A DNA stretch of 64,000 nucleotides from Serripes groenlandicus (GCA_031761405.1 JASEVX010000005.1:36967198-37031197), one strand, 5' to 3'; positions 22,662 through 33,245 are shown, numbered from the stretch's first letter. Program-made: numbers and translations. Notes: a model not told the origin generated them from the sequence alone.

Positions 22662-22833
22662 AAAGATGCGACTGCCTCTGTCGATTGTCTCGCTAGAAGT
22701 GAGTTCTCGAAACGCCCGAGCTATAAATAGCTATCGCACATACATCTCGTGCGTATACAAAAAACGGTTTTGTAGCTTCTCTCCGTGAGGACAAAGGTAC
22801 TCAGCTATACGTTGTACCGTCGAGTACCAGCAA
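22662..22833 (-). repeat. A2 split direct repeat
   Basis: 172 bp, aaagatgcgactgcctctgt ... gtaccagcaa, matching 27,226-27,397. It contains gctataaatagc, a TATA-like word readable on both strands. Confidence 0.87.
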
Positions 22834-22902
22834 GTCCTTACTTAGTTCGCTCAAAACAAAACAACAACACTACTCTATGTTGTGCGTACAGGGAGACGCG
22901 TG
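22834..22902 (-). repeat. B1 split direct repeat
   Basis: Identical to 22,168-22,236 and directly adjacent to A2. Confidence 0.85.
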
Positions 22903-22979
22903 AATAGACATACAAAGTTTAGGGGTGTTAACAAATTAAAATTTTATACTAATGTGTTTGTAAATAATATTTCTATAAA

Positions 22980-23895
22980 CTAAAGGTTCAAAACCTTAGT
23001 TACAGACAATCTGTTCTCAATGCAATCCTTTATATAACCATCCTTAGCTATGTCAGTTTTCTGGCGATCATGCCTTTTCAAACACCTTTCAGATATAACT
23101 GAACTATTTGCTGCAGATGTAACCCCGCTTGCTCTCAGGGAATGGGTACCCAATTTTAAATCCGGTGCAACCAGTTTAAGTTTCTTAACTATAGTTTCTC
23201 TAGCTCTGGTATACCTTAATTGATTATTTTTATACTCTATTTTTTTAACAGAACCCCGGCTTAAATAAATAATCATCCGATGATGAAGAGATACCGGCTG
23301 CATTCATATATCTATATAACAATGATAAAGGACACGCTTCTGAAACACCTTTGCAAATGACAACTTCCGATCCGTCTCTGTAAATGTCTGTTTAACTTTT
23401 TCTTATCTTTATGACTACGTAATCTTCGTTGAAATGAACATCGTTACATCGTAATTCGGATACTTCGCCAATACGAAGAAAACCGGTGTATGCTAACATG
23501 GTCATACACAAATCTCTCAAGTCTAAAACGTTGGTACAATCAGTGTACATAAATTCTTCAACATATCAGAAGTTAAAATGTCTTTCTTTTGTACTGGTTT
23601 CGAATTGTTACACTTGGCATATTCTAATAAATGTTTCACAATGCTACTTTCAGTCGGATCAACAAGATCGTTAATGGTATGTGCCCACTTAATACCGTAA
23701 TATGCTGACGTAATTACACTAACTGATTTCCCCTCGTCCAAAAGCGACGTGAAATACATGGCTACGCTTATTGGCAGCGCGGGCTTTGACACTAACAAAT
23801 GCTGAAAACAGAATCTTTCAAACAAAACAAAACAGTTTTTGTACTTTTTGATCGTATTGTCTGTCCTTGATTGAAGAAGATATGAAGATATCCCG
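22980..23895 (-). pseudogene. Tyrosine recombinase of the DIRS-order element
   Basis: The recombinase would join the circular DNA copy into the genome. Domains in - strand order: an N-terminal core-binding region (about 23,895-23,523, YKNCFVLFERFCFQHLL and ITSAYYGIKWAHTI), then the catalytic region. Box I is AYTGFLRIGEVSELR near 23,450-23,490 with its Arg. The K-hairpin region (VVIKIRKS) is followed by a TAA stop near 23,390. Box II HSLR has His at about 23,142 and Arg at 23,133, and the nucleophile Tyr is in AKDGYIKD at about 23,036. Within RHDRQKT, Q stands where W is usual in relatives. Frameshifts lie near 23,830, 23,525 and 23,260, so the gene is dead although R, H, R and Y survive. Confidence 0.85.
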
Positions 23896-23970
23896 CCATT
23901 CTTTCCGCAACTGATGTTCGCGTATCGATCTGCACTCCTGCCTTATCTAACTTACATTTTAGGGTTTTCT

Positions 23971-26475
23971 TCAAACCAATACCAACATATCAAATGTCAA
24001 TGGGTTTTTAGCAAAACAACCGTTATTTCCTAAACCTGAAGAAACAATGTTTGTTCGACCTAGATTTACAAAATCTTTCACTAATAGCTTGAATTCTCCG
24101 TTCTCATTAACTAGTTGTGGCCAAAATGGCGCACTCTTCCATTTTGGTACTATCAAAGTACTATTAGCCCTTTCTCTAAGAATCTTTCCAATGCATTTTG
24201 AAATAAATCTTGGGGGAGGAACCAGCCAATTTCTATCGTCACTCCACGATTGCTGAAAACAATCAACAGCCTCTGTTCCTGGTACCCACCATCTTGAATG
24301 AAACCTGATACATTTAGTATTCAAATGGGAAGCAAATCTATCAATCGAATGGGAACCCCATTTTCTATCTAAACTGTTATAAACAGTATTAGCGATTTTC
24401 CATTCATCGCAATCGTAACATCTACTAAGGTAATCTGCTTTGACGTTTTCGCGCCTTGGAATCCATTCAGGACAAAGCACAATGTTTTCTTTATCACATA
24501 CAAAATTCAAGTTTACAGCAATATTTTGAATTGCAGAAACACGACTGCCATTAAGCAGAACTGAAATAACATTTGTACTGTCGCAATATACCTAGACCAA
24601 GGAATTTTGTAAAATGTTCGCATATGAACTAACGATGCGATATATTGATTCCGCTTCTCTCCAAGTCGAACTTTCGTTGTGCTCAGAAAATGACCATAAA
24701 CCGACCATTTCAGAGTCGAACTCTAAGTCCGCTTCCGGGGACAACTTTACTTCCAAAGAATCCACATCCGGGAATCCTAAATCGTACTCGATATCACGAG
24801 TTTCGGTCACGTCCGGGACCAGGCAATTTGTCTCAAAATCTACTTCCGGGGATCTTTGCCTCACATTTATACCTGTATTAAGATATATTTTCTCGGGTAT
24901 GTCATTCAATGTCTCGTAATCATTTATATCTAGAAATGGTAATTGCAAATTTTCCGTGAGGTTCACGCACCGACTTACATTAGGTATCTCCCCAGTGGGT
25001 AAATATTCTAGATAACCGCCATAACCTGTCCCACTGGCATCTGAAAATAGGCTATAATTGCATAATCGGCCTTCTTTAATGGGTTTTCCACGCTCATTTA
25101 GACAGACTAAATTTGTGTTCCAGAACTTTAGCTCAGTAACTACTTCAGGTGTAAGTCTTAATGGTGCGTTCCAGCTAGCTTTTGAATCAATACATTTGTA
25201 CATATACCTAGTCATCAATCTGGTCTGTCCACAAAAAACACTTTGCATGGATACAATCTGACCGATTAAGTTTGCCAGATATTTAACATGAATCAGAAAC
25301 ATAGTTTTGGACTTGATCTCCTTCAAAATAATCTTTACTTTGCAATGAAGCCTTTCTATCGTTTCTTTGGCATAGATAGCCTGTTATTGTACATGTATGT
25401 CTAAATCATGACCTAACCATGTGACCCTCAGTATAGGTATCCAATGACACTTCTCATGAGCCAACAAAACCCAAATGCGAGTAATGTTTGCTTTGTAAAC
25501 TCACTGGACCAAATAGCTTTTTCATAGCTAGCGTCTCCGCCTATCCCGTCATCTAAAAACATAATGACTTTATGACCTTTGCCCCTTAAAAACTTCACCT
25601 CAACCCTTAAAACGTTTTGTAAATATATGACCTGCCGTTTTTATACCGAACGGAAGAGAATTGAAAACGAAATACCTCGTGTTACCGTTGTATTTACAAC
25701 TAAAGCCAAGAAAAGTTCTATGCTCCTGGTATATATCAAAGGGTTTACAACATAAGGAGGACTCGATTCGCCATTCAGGCGAACTATCGAGAACAAAGGC
25801 CCGTAGGAAAGATTCAAGAAAGACTAAAAATAGCTTACCTGAGGTAGTAATCAAGACACGTGATTTGAACCTTGAAGTAAAGGCGGGAAAATAAAACTAA
25901 AAGCCCGTGAATACAATAGATATTAAAATAGGAATTTTAAGTAGTTTGGACCCTAATTTAGTGACTGTTTATCCAGTAAGTAACGGCCTCGTTCTGATAT
26001 TCATGAGTAATGAGCTACGTCATCTCTGTGGAGCCCTTTTGGAGTTATGCAGACGATAAAATTTGGATTAAACTTTAACTTCCCTCCTTCGTCGGTAAGT
26101 CTTGTTTAATCATTCTATTAAAATTACACTTTCTGGTACCATTTTTAAAGGTAACTTGTAACCGTTTTCAACAGTATCATGTACACTATCAGTGGCTTCT
26201 TTCCACTTCTGTAATTTAGCCTTTAGCCTGCCAACTGGTGATATAACTTTTAATTCATCTTTTTCCGCTTTTTCCAAACAGTGTACAACACTTGTTAAAG
26301 ACCGACCGGCTTTATTCTGAATTATTGCCGAAGTATTGATACTGTATCTTATTTTGCGATGCATTTCCCTGACAATCAGGCGAGTCCCTCCAATGGCCTG
26401 GTTTACCACAATCAAAACAAAGCCCAGGTCTGCGGGTAGGCTGTGCAGGAGACGGCGTCGACGTCGTTGATACAT
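23971..26475 (-). pseudogene. Reverse transcriptase-RNase H (pol) of the DIRS-order element
   Basis: RT and RNase H copy the element's RNA into DNA. In - strand order: the N-terminal region 26,475-26,110 (WKEATDSVHDTVENGYKLP), a roughly 0.25-kb unreadable stretch with stops (26,110-25,854), RT motif YFVFNSLPFGIKTA (about 25,650), catalytic FLDDGIGGD at about 25,532-25,558, then after a frameshift the thumb motif AHEKCHWIPI...WLGHD. RNase H starts with GQIVSMQS...TRLMTRYMYK; its catalytic Asp is in LFSDASGTGYGGY (about 25,040) and Glu in STWREAES (about 24,656). A single TAG at 24,592-24,594 separates it in frame from YCDSTNVISVLLNG, PEWIPRRENVKADYLSR and the conserved tail (SIDRFASHLN, KSAPFWPQL). 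At least two further stops or frameshifts lie in the RT. About 128 residues separate the D and E, far more than usual. Confidence 0.87.
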
Positions 26476-27214
26476 TGTTAGCCCCTTTCCGATATGGCCA
26501 AGCCTTCGATGTCCGACCTTTCTTCGTCTTTTCCGCTTTCAACTTTTTGGAAGCTCTAGCCTCAGCCTTGTACATGCGTTTCTCATCATCGGAGTCACTG
26601 GCAAGAGGGTTGGCCTCATACTCGGTTACCACCCGCCATCCAAATTCTGAGGAATCGGCTAATCTGATTTATTTCTGCCTGTGCGCCACTAAACTCTTGG
26701 CTGAAATATAAAAAGATCTTTCACAAATACTGAATTTAAATCGTGTCACTAGTACCGACAACAATCAATAACCTCGGCCCTTTCATAAACACCTAAATAA
26801 GGTTATTTAACCTGAACAGCTGAATAAATAAACTACGCGGTAGGTACACTACCGTTAAACCATTAAGTTTAAGAAATTAAGCCAAAATAATGAATATCTT
26901 TTAAAAAAATGTACATTCTGCTATCCTTTGTCGACATTCAAATTGTTTGTCAACTTGCAGCAAATGGTCAAATTCTTCTAGAGCAACATTGACTTTCGAG
27001 TTGAATTTAAACTGCTCTTCATTAGATTTACGTTTAAACGAATGCCCACTTATTATGTTGCTAATCTGTGATAATTGATGACAATTAGAAGTCCCGCTTA
27101 TCTTTTCAAAAACTTGCTGGCTATAATCTCCGATTTATGCGCCTGGAGTGACACTCTAAGTCTTTCGTCTATCAGTTGCTGAATACTGCCGCTTGAATTC
27201 GGATCATCTTCCAT
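26312..27214 (-). pseudogene. Gag-like protein of the DIRS-order element
   Basis: Starts at an ATG 12 bases inside the A1 repeat edge (27,214-27,212, MEDDPNSSGSIQQLIDERL). The frame stops at 27,098, but the next frame continues plausibly (SFKRKSNEEQFKFNSKVNVA, ALEEFDHLLQ). The break is in a T-run (caagtttttgaaaag) and fits a one-base loss. The distal part (26,632-26,312) has WRVVTEYEANPLASDSDDEK, a basic Lys/Arg-rich stretch and one zinc knuckle, CFDCGKPGHWRDSPDC (C-x2-C-x4-H-x6-C, the last spacing longer than the usual x4). Part of the middle (about 26,640-26,890) is not readable in one frame. Role: packaging of the element RNA. Confidence 0.75.
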
Positions 27215-27225
27215 GATTTGTAATA

Positions 27226-27397
27226 AAAGATGCGACTGCCTCTGTCGATTGTCCCGCTAGAAGTGAGTTCTCGAAACGCCCAAACTATAAATAGCTATCG
27301 CACATACATCTTGTGCGTATACAAAAACCGGTTTTGTAGCTTCTCTCCGTGAGGACAAAGGTACTCAACTATACGTTGTACCGTCGAGTACCAGCAA
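27226..27397 (-). repeat. A1 split direct repeat
   Basis: Outer left end of the retrotransposon on its coding strand. 172 bp with about seven mismatches to A2. It ends gtaccagcaa, after which unrelated sequence (tactcttt) begins. Confidence 0.87.
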
Positions 27398-27497
27398 TAC
27401 TCTTTAGTGGTGGAAGAAAGATTTTCTGCGTAACCATAAACTATTTCAACTGTGCTTTACAAAAACAAACCGTAGGACTTTTGCAACCATCTGCCTT

Positions 27498-28770
27498 TTT
27501 AGATCACCTGTGTCAAAGTTGTCCATTTGAATCACTCTGTCTGTCTTCTGTTGTTAACTTTTAGCTGCAAACAACATCTCTTACAAAACAACTTTCTTTC
27601 AAAATTGTTCCAAAAAAAATAATATATATATTATTAATATACACATACATGTAGAACGGCAAAATTCATAAACTTTAAAATTCTTTTCCTCTGAATCCTT
27701 TGGCCTTATCCCAAGATGATTAGGATTGACCATCTCCAAATATTGATCAAGCCATATTGGAAGATTAAAAAACATGGTGACACCAGGCCACACCAGAAAA
27801 AGAAAATGACATAACTTTCCGTTCTTATAAAAATAAGATGATTAAGTAGAAATGTTCCTTTGGTGAACCTCTACCTTAATTGTTCAAACCATATTAATTT
27901 ATTGAAAACAAAGCCAACACAAAAGGGGTAAAATGAACTTTTAGCTTCAAACATTTTCTCCTAAACCACTGAATCCCACTGAACTATTTTCAACCAAATT
28001 TTACAGGAGTGTTTCTATAGATTGGAGGGTCTCTTTCAAACTTGTTCAAAAATTTAAATACCAAACCTTTTAACTCTGAATCGGCTTGTCTTATTCCAAG
28101 ATAATTAAATAGAAATGGTTCTTCAGTGAACCTCCACCTAATTTGTTCAAACCATATTAATTTGTTGAAAACATAGCCATCAGGGGGGAAAAAAGGGGTA
28201 AAATGAACTTTTAGCTTCAAACAATTTCTCCTGAACCACTGAACCATTTTCAACCAATTTTCACAGGAGTGTTCCTATGGACTGATGGAGCTCTTTCAAA
28301 CTTGTTCAAACATTTAAATACCCAAACTTTAAACTTCGAAGCTGCTTGTCTTATTCCAAGATAATTTAGTAGAAAGAGTCCTTGGGCGACCCTCTGCGAA
28401 AGTTGTTTAAACCATATTGATTGGTTGAAGAATGTATCAGGCAATGGCAGGGAACATCAGAAAAGGGGTAAATTGAACTTTTATCTTCAAATGACATCAT
28501 TTTCCTTAACAACTAAGCCGATATTAACCAAACTTCACAGGAATGTTACTTTGGTACTCCACTTTCAAAAAATGTGAAGGTTCAATGCCTAATTACAATT
28601 GTCCATTACTCATCAGGTATTTAATTTATAGTGTCCACTCCTTGCAGTTTCAATCCTACGTAATCAAATTTTCTTTGATATTAGCAGTAACCTGGATATA
28701 CCGGTATAACTTGCCCCTATGCCATCACTCAGGTGAAAGATTTAGGGCCATCTTGGCTGACTTGTTTAAT
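27498..28770. repeat. 'agatcacctg' repeat, complete
   Basis: Opens tttttagatcacctgtgtca and closes 'cactcaggtgaaagatttag ggccatcttggctgacttgttta'. Inside are three or four units of about 230-250 bp, each with 'aatgaacttttagcttcaaa', 'ttctcctgaaccactgaa' and 'ttattccaagataat'. The - strand ORFs at 27,990-28,444 are readings of these units. Confidence 0.8.
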
Positions 28771-28847
28771 TTTGTTTCAATGAGTCGCAAGTCATTTTGA
28801 AAAAGATAACTTGCTTGGTAAATTGCTAAATTAGGATATTGATTTAT

Positions 28848-29053
28848 CCCTTTCCCACCTGCAGACGCATTATGACGCAATAGCAGAAGAAGTTTTTTGA
28901 AAACATTGTGGCTCAAGGTAAAATTGCTCATGATGAGAAATTGCTTGGGCCACAATGTTTTCAACTTCAGTTAACAATTAATGATTTTGTCATTTTGTCA
29001 CTATGTTTTCAAAGTCGTCTGCAGCAGATTTGCTGTAAGTGGGAGAGGGTTAA
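28848..29053. mobile_element. Foldback MITE (CCCTTTCCC family)
   Basis: Left end tatccctttcccacctgcag, centre 'attgctcatgatgagaaatt', right end 'gtcgtctgcagcagatttgc' and gtgggagagggttaa. It abuts the next copy. Confidence 0.8.
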
Positions 29054-29232
29054 TCCCTTCCAACATATTACAAATCTGCAGCAGACTACTTAAAAAATAA
29101 AACACAAAAGCAAAAAAAGATTGAAACAATTTAAATGAAAGAGGATCATAATTGAATTAAATTGAAAACATTGTGGCAAAAGTTGTCTGCTGCAGAAGCG
29201 TCAGAATGCATTTGTATGAGGGGATGGGTTAA
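29054..29232. mobile_element. Foldback MITE, centre deleted
   Basis: Left end tcccttccaacatattacaa with ctgcagcagac, right end gtctgctgcagaagcgtcag and 'tatgaggggatgggttaa'. It lacks most of the central palindrome. Head-to-tail with the preceding copy, sharing a single TTAA at the join. Confidence 0.75.
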
Positions 29233-29604
29233 ATAAAATAAAATAAATTTAGCAGAAAGAATATTGATAACAGGGTTAACATCACTAATAACACTTTTCT
29301 CTGGTGCCAATGAATTTTAAAACATTTTGGAAATAGGAGAAATTCATCAATAGCTTTTTTACCAGGAGAGTTTGCAGCTAAAGCTCAAGGAAATAATGCT
29401 CAGGTATGTATATATGTTTGTTCAGGCTTTGGAATGGGGCCCAATATCAACTCCAAAAAGGCCCGAACCATAACAGATCAGATCAACATTATTTGTGCAC
29501 TTTGATCTGGATTTGCACTTTGTACCAACTAGTCAGTTTTATTAAATTTTGTATATGAAGCATTTGGATTAGACTATGGTACATTGATGACTTTGTCTAC
29601 GTTT
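29233..29604. other. No gene seen
   Basis: AT-rich gap before the next 'agctcacc' repeat. No supportable feature. Confidence 0.5.
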
Positions 29605-29892
29605 TTAGCTCACCTGAGCACAAAGTGCGGGCTGAGCTATTGTGATCAATCACCATCCGGCGTCTGTCATCCGTCTGTCCACAATTTCTTTTAAACAACA
29701 TCTCTGAAACCACCGGGCCAATTTTCATGAAATTTCAAAGAAATGTCTCTTGGGTGGTCTTTTTTCAAAGTATTTCAAAGAATTTAATTATATCAGGGAC
29801 ACTATATTACAGGGATATGAAACGCGTGCGGTTACATCAGCCTTATCAGTAATATGTTCGCCTCGCTTCGTACAGGTGTCGGCCATTTTGTT

Positions 29893-30138
29893 TTACCCAT
29901 TCCGGTAGATAACGGCATTAACTTGGGTAAGATAACGGTTACTTGCGCGTAAATACGACTGTTTTCGTTTATTCCCTCTCGCTTTCAGGTACCAGGGACA
30001 CACAATATAGACTCCTTGCATTATTATTTCAGCTATATCAGCCACGATTCTCCGACATAAATCATCGAAATTCTTTAAAAAGTACCAAACGAAGTAAATA
30101 ACCATTTGCCGTTTTAAGAATTTATGATTCATGAGCAT
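29893..30138 (-). CDS. Unrecognised ORF in the TIR transposon
   Basis: 81 residues, basic at the C-terminus (ARGNKRKQSYLRASNRYL). It lies just inside one end of the transposon, reading outward toward it. No domain is recognised. It may be a relic of the transposase gene or chance. Confidence 0.2.
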   Translation of the reverse strand: MLMNHKFLKRQMVIYFVWYFLKNFDDLCRRIVADIAEIIMQGVYIVCPWYLKARGNKRKQSYLRASNRYLTQVNAVIYRNG

Positions 30139-30289
30139 TTTTTCCTTTTAAAAACATTTTTTGGCTTTTATTTTAATCATAATTACATTTACAATCTTAT
30201 AAATAGATATATTTGCAAAATGTATTTTCGAGGATGATTTCGAATTTGTCTGCTGCAGAATTTAAGAATGTTGAGAAGGGTTATATGAG

Positions 30290-30880
30290 AAGACTTTAAT
30301 TGCCAATTAGCCTAAGTCCCTACATGTATGCACAATAAAGGGGTTATAAAACCAATTAATTAGTGTGTTACCAACACACTTGTGAGAAGGCCGGAAATGA
30401 CTGCATAATGTTACATAACATAAGTCACCCTGACTTCTGGTAACAGTGTGATATGGTAGACCTCTTTAGAATTGCATATATTTTATTGCTTGGGACAATT
30501 CAATCAAGAGATAATCCCATGTTTTCAATAACCAACTATTCCGTTATCAATCAAAATATTTTATAATTATCAGTTATTGTTTTTATTTCACAAATAAAAA
30601 CTTTAAGATACAAACAGAAATGTATTACACTTTTGATTATCTGCTTCTCATATTTTGACCAAGTTACAATCATCTGGCATTATATATATACTTTTATCAG
30701 GGATTATTATACTGCTCAAAGTATGCAGTTGCTACATACTTTGAGTAATAGTAAATTCACTACTGCAGAGAGGATATATTTATTCCATAGAAGTCTATTA
30801 ATTCCATTCTAACTTCCTGGAGCTGGGAACACACACAAACACTTCTTTGACATAAATTGAAGTGAAACTGAACTAAATAA
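30290..30880. other. Transposon interior, no gene
   Basis: AT-rich. An imperfect hairpin at 30,705-30,770 pairs gctcaaagtatgcag with ctacatactttgag. Part of the foldback end (gtctgctgcagaatt) occurs just before, at 30,248-30,285. Confidence 0.45.
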
Positions 30881-31013
30881 TCAAAGCACTAGTACAAAAA
30901 CATTTCAATAACTCGATTTGAATACCGTTTTGCTTTCTGCAACGATGTGTAGTCTTCTCATTCATTATAAATAAAGCTAAATTATGGCTTCAATGCGGGC
31001 TTTTTGGTGTTAG

Positions 31014-31128
31014 CTACACTCGGCATGCTGAATTTACTATTTGGCGAGCATTACTCATGGCTTCATCTGTTCTTAGGCATCCTGCCAATTCATCCCATTC
31101 TGCTTTTATACAATATTTTGGCCGTTCT
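31014..31128 (-). CDS. Possible 3' terminal exon in the TIR transposon
   Basis: On the - strand 'ttattttatttcag' (ending near 31,129) resembles a splice acceptor. It is followed by about 38 open residues (RPKYCIKAEWDELAGCLRTD, then EAMSNARQIVNSACRV) and a TAG. No domain is recognised. This could be the last exon of a transposon-carried gene, but no upstream exon was identified. Confidence 0.25.
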
Positions 31129-31199
31129 GAAATAAAATAAATGAACATTGAATATTTCATGGCAAACAACAGGTTTGTTAAAATAAGAATAATCACGAT

Positions 31200-32165
31200 T
31201 GATCATTTAAGATTTATAATATTACATATTACAAAACATTTAAATGAGTTTATAACGGCAATACAGCCCACAGCACGATCTTACGTATAACCTTTTTACT
31301 TAATTTTGACCCTATTGACCACAATTTCGTTTAAATTCAACGCATTTTTTCTCCAACAATATAAGATTTTATAATGCATACAACATGTTTGTAAAACTAA
31401 TTTAAACCAAGATTAATCATTTAATATTTATAATTTGACGTTTAAATGTATTTATAAAGGCAACATTGAACAGAAAATGATGTTTTGCATAGCCCCGATT
31501 CGTCATTTGGCAAATGGCCGTGATCTTTTTTAAAATTCATCGCATTTTTTCACAGATTTTCACAAACAATTCTAGATAATTCTCGGCAACCATCAGGTAT
31601 AATCAAATGTTTAAAACAAATATTGATCATTCAACATTTATAAAATAACAGTTAAATGTGTTTATAACGGCAATATAGAACACAAAACGGTCCTATATAT
31701 AGCCTGTATTCTTCGTTTTGACTTTTTTAACAACAATTTTGTAAAATTTCGTCGCATTTTTTGTCATTTTTTCTCCAACAATATTAGATTCTTCCTTGCA
31801 TACAACATGTTTGTAACACTAATTTAAACCAAGATTGATCATTTAACATTTATAATCTGACGTTTAAATGTATTTATAAAGGCAACATTGAACAGAAAAT
31901 GATGTTTTGCATAGCCCCGATTCGTCATTTGGCAAATGGCCGTGATCTTTTTTAAAATTCATCGCATTTTTTCACAGATTTTCACAAACAATTCTAGATA
32001 ATTCTCGGCAACCATCAGGTATAACCAAATGATTAAAACAAAGATTGATCATTCAACATTTATAATATAACATTTAAATGTGTTTATAACAGCAATATAG
32101 AACACAAAACGGTCCTATGTTTAGCCTGTATTCTTCGTTTTGTCTTTTTTGACCACAATTTTGTG
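31200..32165. repeat. About 420-bp tandem repeat inside the transposon, 2.3 copies
   Basis: 31,409-31,601 recurs at 31,829-32,023 almost unchanged ('acgtttaaatgtatttataa', 'gtcatttggcaaatggccgt', 'aattctcggcaaccatcagg'). The linking part 31,620-31,830 recurs at 32,040-32,165 and, more loosely, at 31,200-31,400. Each half-unit contains gattgatcattyaacattta. Confidence 0.85.
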
Positions 32166-32518
32166 AAAAAAATCGACTTCAGAAACTAATTGCAATAAAT
32201 GTTATTTTTTGTTTAAATACAAGCTCAAAATTAATGTAAATGTAAGAAATAAAGATCGAAATTATGTAATGTACTTACATTCTCGGTTATTCCTATTTAA
32301 ACTAATGAATTTTAATAAAACAGCACATCGAAAAAGAATTCACGAAGTGGATAATGACCAGAGGGGCTAATATCCGCTTTTCTTATAGCGAGGCGAACAT
32401 AACGGAAATTATCGATTCGTTTCATATCCCTGTAATATAGTGTCCCTGATTCTATGAAGAACTTGAGCTGCTACGTCATCAAGATCAAAATTTCTCTTTA
32501 AAAATATTCTTCTCAAAA

Positions 32519-32712
32519 TGTACTGACCTGATTGTAAAATCTTCTTGTCCAAAAGTTCTGACCTGATTGTAAAATCTTCTTGTCCAAAAGTATTGACCTG
32601 ATTATAAAATCTTCTTGTCCAAAAGTTCTGACTTGATTGTAAAATCTTCTTGTCCAAAAGTACTGACCTGATTGTAAAATCTTCTTGTCCAAAAGTACTG
32701 ACCTGATTATAT
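32519..32712. repeat. 36-bp minisatellite, 5.3 copies
   Basis: The unit contains ctgacctgattgtaaaatct and tcttgtccaaaag. Because 36 is a multiple of three it gives an open repetitive - strand ORF, which I do not count as a gene. Confidence 0.95.
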
Positions 32713-33175
32713 GAAACTGGCAATTGGAAAACAGTACCGTGTTGGCCCTATATCGCTCACAAGAATACAAATTTAAGATATGAAGAATCAAAGGAAAATT
32801 TGACAGCAGGTTTAGGCAGAAACATTTTGAAGTTTCTGCCTTATTATATTGAGATCTATGTCAATGTTAAATCAACTTCCACCAAGTAGTTTCTGTGTGT
32901 TTTACAAATTGCACCCACTCGAGCAAACTTGGTGGAGGTTCAGTCAAGGAAGATTTAAGAGAAATTATTTTTAAATCCGGCTGGGCCAGTAGTTTCTGAT
33001 AAAAATAAATTAATAGTTTTTCTTTTTTGTCGCCATGGCAACACGTTGTGCACTGAATGGAATTAATTGAACAATTGTAAAAGTGGGGCCATGCAACTTG
33101 CAGCCAGTGTTCTTTTTAGGAGAGCTACGGACAGTGAGTGAGTCCAATAGATCATCTAGAGCCTTTGGCTCAGGT

Positions 33176-33240
33176 GATCTAAAACACTTAGGTTACAGGA
33201 CAACCAAAACACTTAGGTTACAGGACAACCAAAACACTTT
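33176..33240. repeat. 23-bp tandem repeat, 2.5 copies
   Basis: The unit aaaacacttaggttacagga with caacc, at the outer edge of the split 'agctcacc' repeat. Confidence 0.85.
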
Positions 33241-33245
33241 CTTGT

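Larger units (their letters stand above)
22168..27397 (-). mobile_element. DIRS-order tyrosine-recombinase retrotransposon, decayed
   Basis: A 5.23-kb element read on the - strand. Its order is A1 repeat (27,397-27,226), gag, RT-RNase H, YR, B1 (22,902-22,834), A2 (22,833-22,662), a 425-bp spacer, and B2 (22,236-22,168). A1/A2 are 172 bp each with about seven differences, and B1/B2 are 69 bp and identical. B1 abuts A2, which is the split-direct-repeat layout known from PAT and Ngaro elements of the DIRS order. The flanks (...aaaaagg before 22,168, tactcttt after 27,397) show no target-site duplication, as expected for recombinase-mediated integration of a circular intermediate. The three genes carry several stops and frameshifts, so the copy is not autonomous. 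An LTR element is excluded by the YR domain and by the two-block repeat order. Confidence 0.88.
29795..32450. mobile_element. 2.66-kb TIR DNA transposon, superfamily unknown
   Basis: The first 33 bases from atcagggacactatattaca match the reverse complement of the last 33 (32,418-32,450) exactly. A second, inner inverted pair (gttcgcctcgct at about 29,855 and agcgaggcgaac at about 32,387) lies about 30 bp further in. A convincing target-site duplication is not visible; AT on both sides may be part of the TIR. The interior holds a 420-bp tandem repeat (about 31,200-32,165). Only small ORFs occur (30,138-29,893 and 31,196-31,014, - strand), neither with a known transposase motif. It is probably non-autonomous. 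The exactness of the TIRs suggests a fairly recent insertion. Confidence 0.8.
29605..33185. repeat. 'agctcacc' repeat split by a transposon
   Basis: The left part (29,605-29,794) opens 'ttttagctcacctgagcaca' and the right part (32,451-33,185) closes 'gagcctttggctcaggtgat'. The 2.66 kb between is the TIR transposon described separately. The right part also contains a 36-bp minisatellite. Confidence 0.75.

Noticed and set aside
24614..24919. Ser-rich ORFs on the + strand
   Set aside because: Antisense shadow of the RNase H acidic insertion.
22662..27397. LTR retrotransposon with 172-bp LTRs
   Set aside because: A second repeat pair (69 bp), no target-site duplication and a tyrosine recombinase fit the DIRS order. 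LTR elements use an integrase and make a TSD.
27990..28444. Two related - strand ORFs
   Set aside because: Translations of the inner units of an 'agatcacctg' repeat.
32409..32791. Repetitive proteins on the - strand
   Set aside because: They are translations of a 36-bp minisatellite whose period is a multiple of three.
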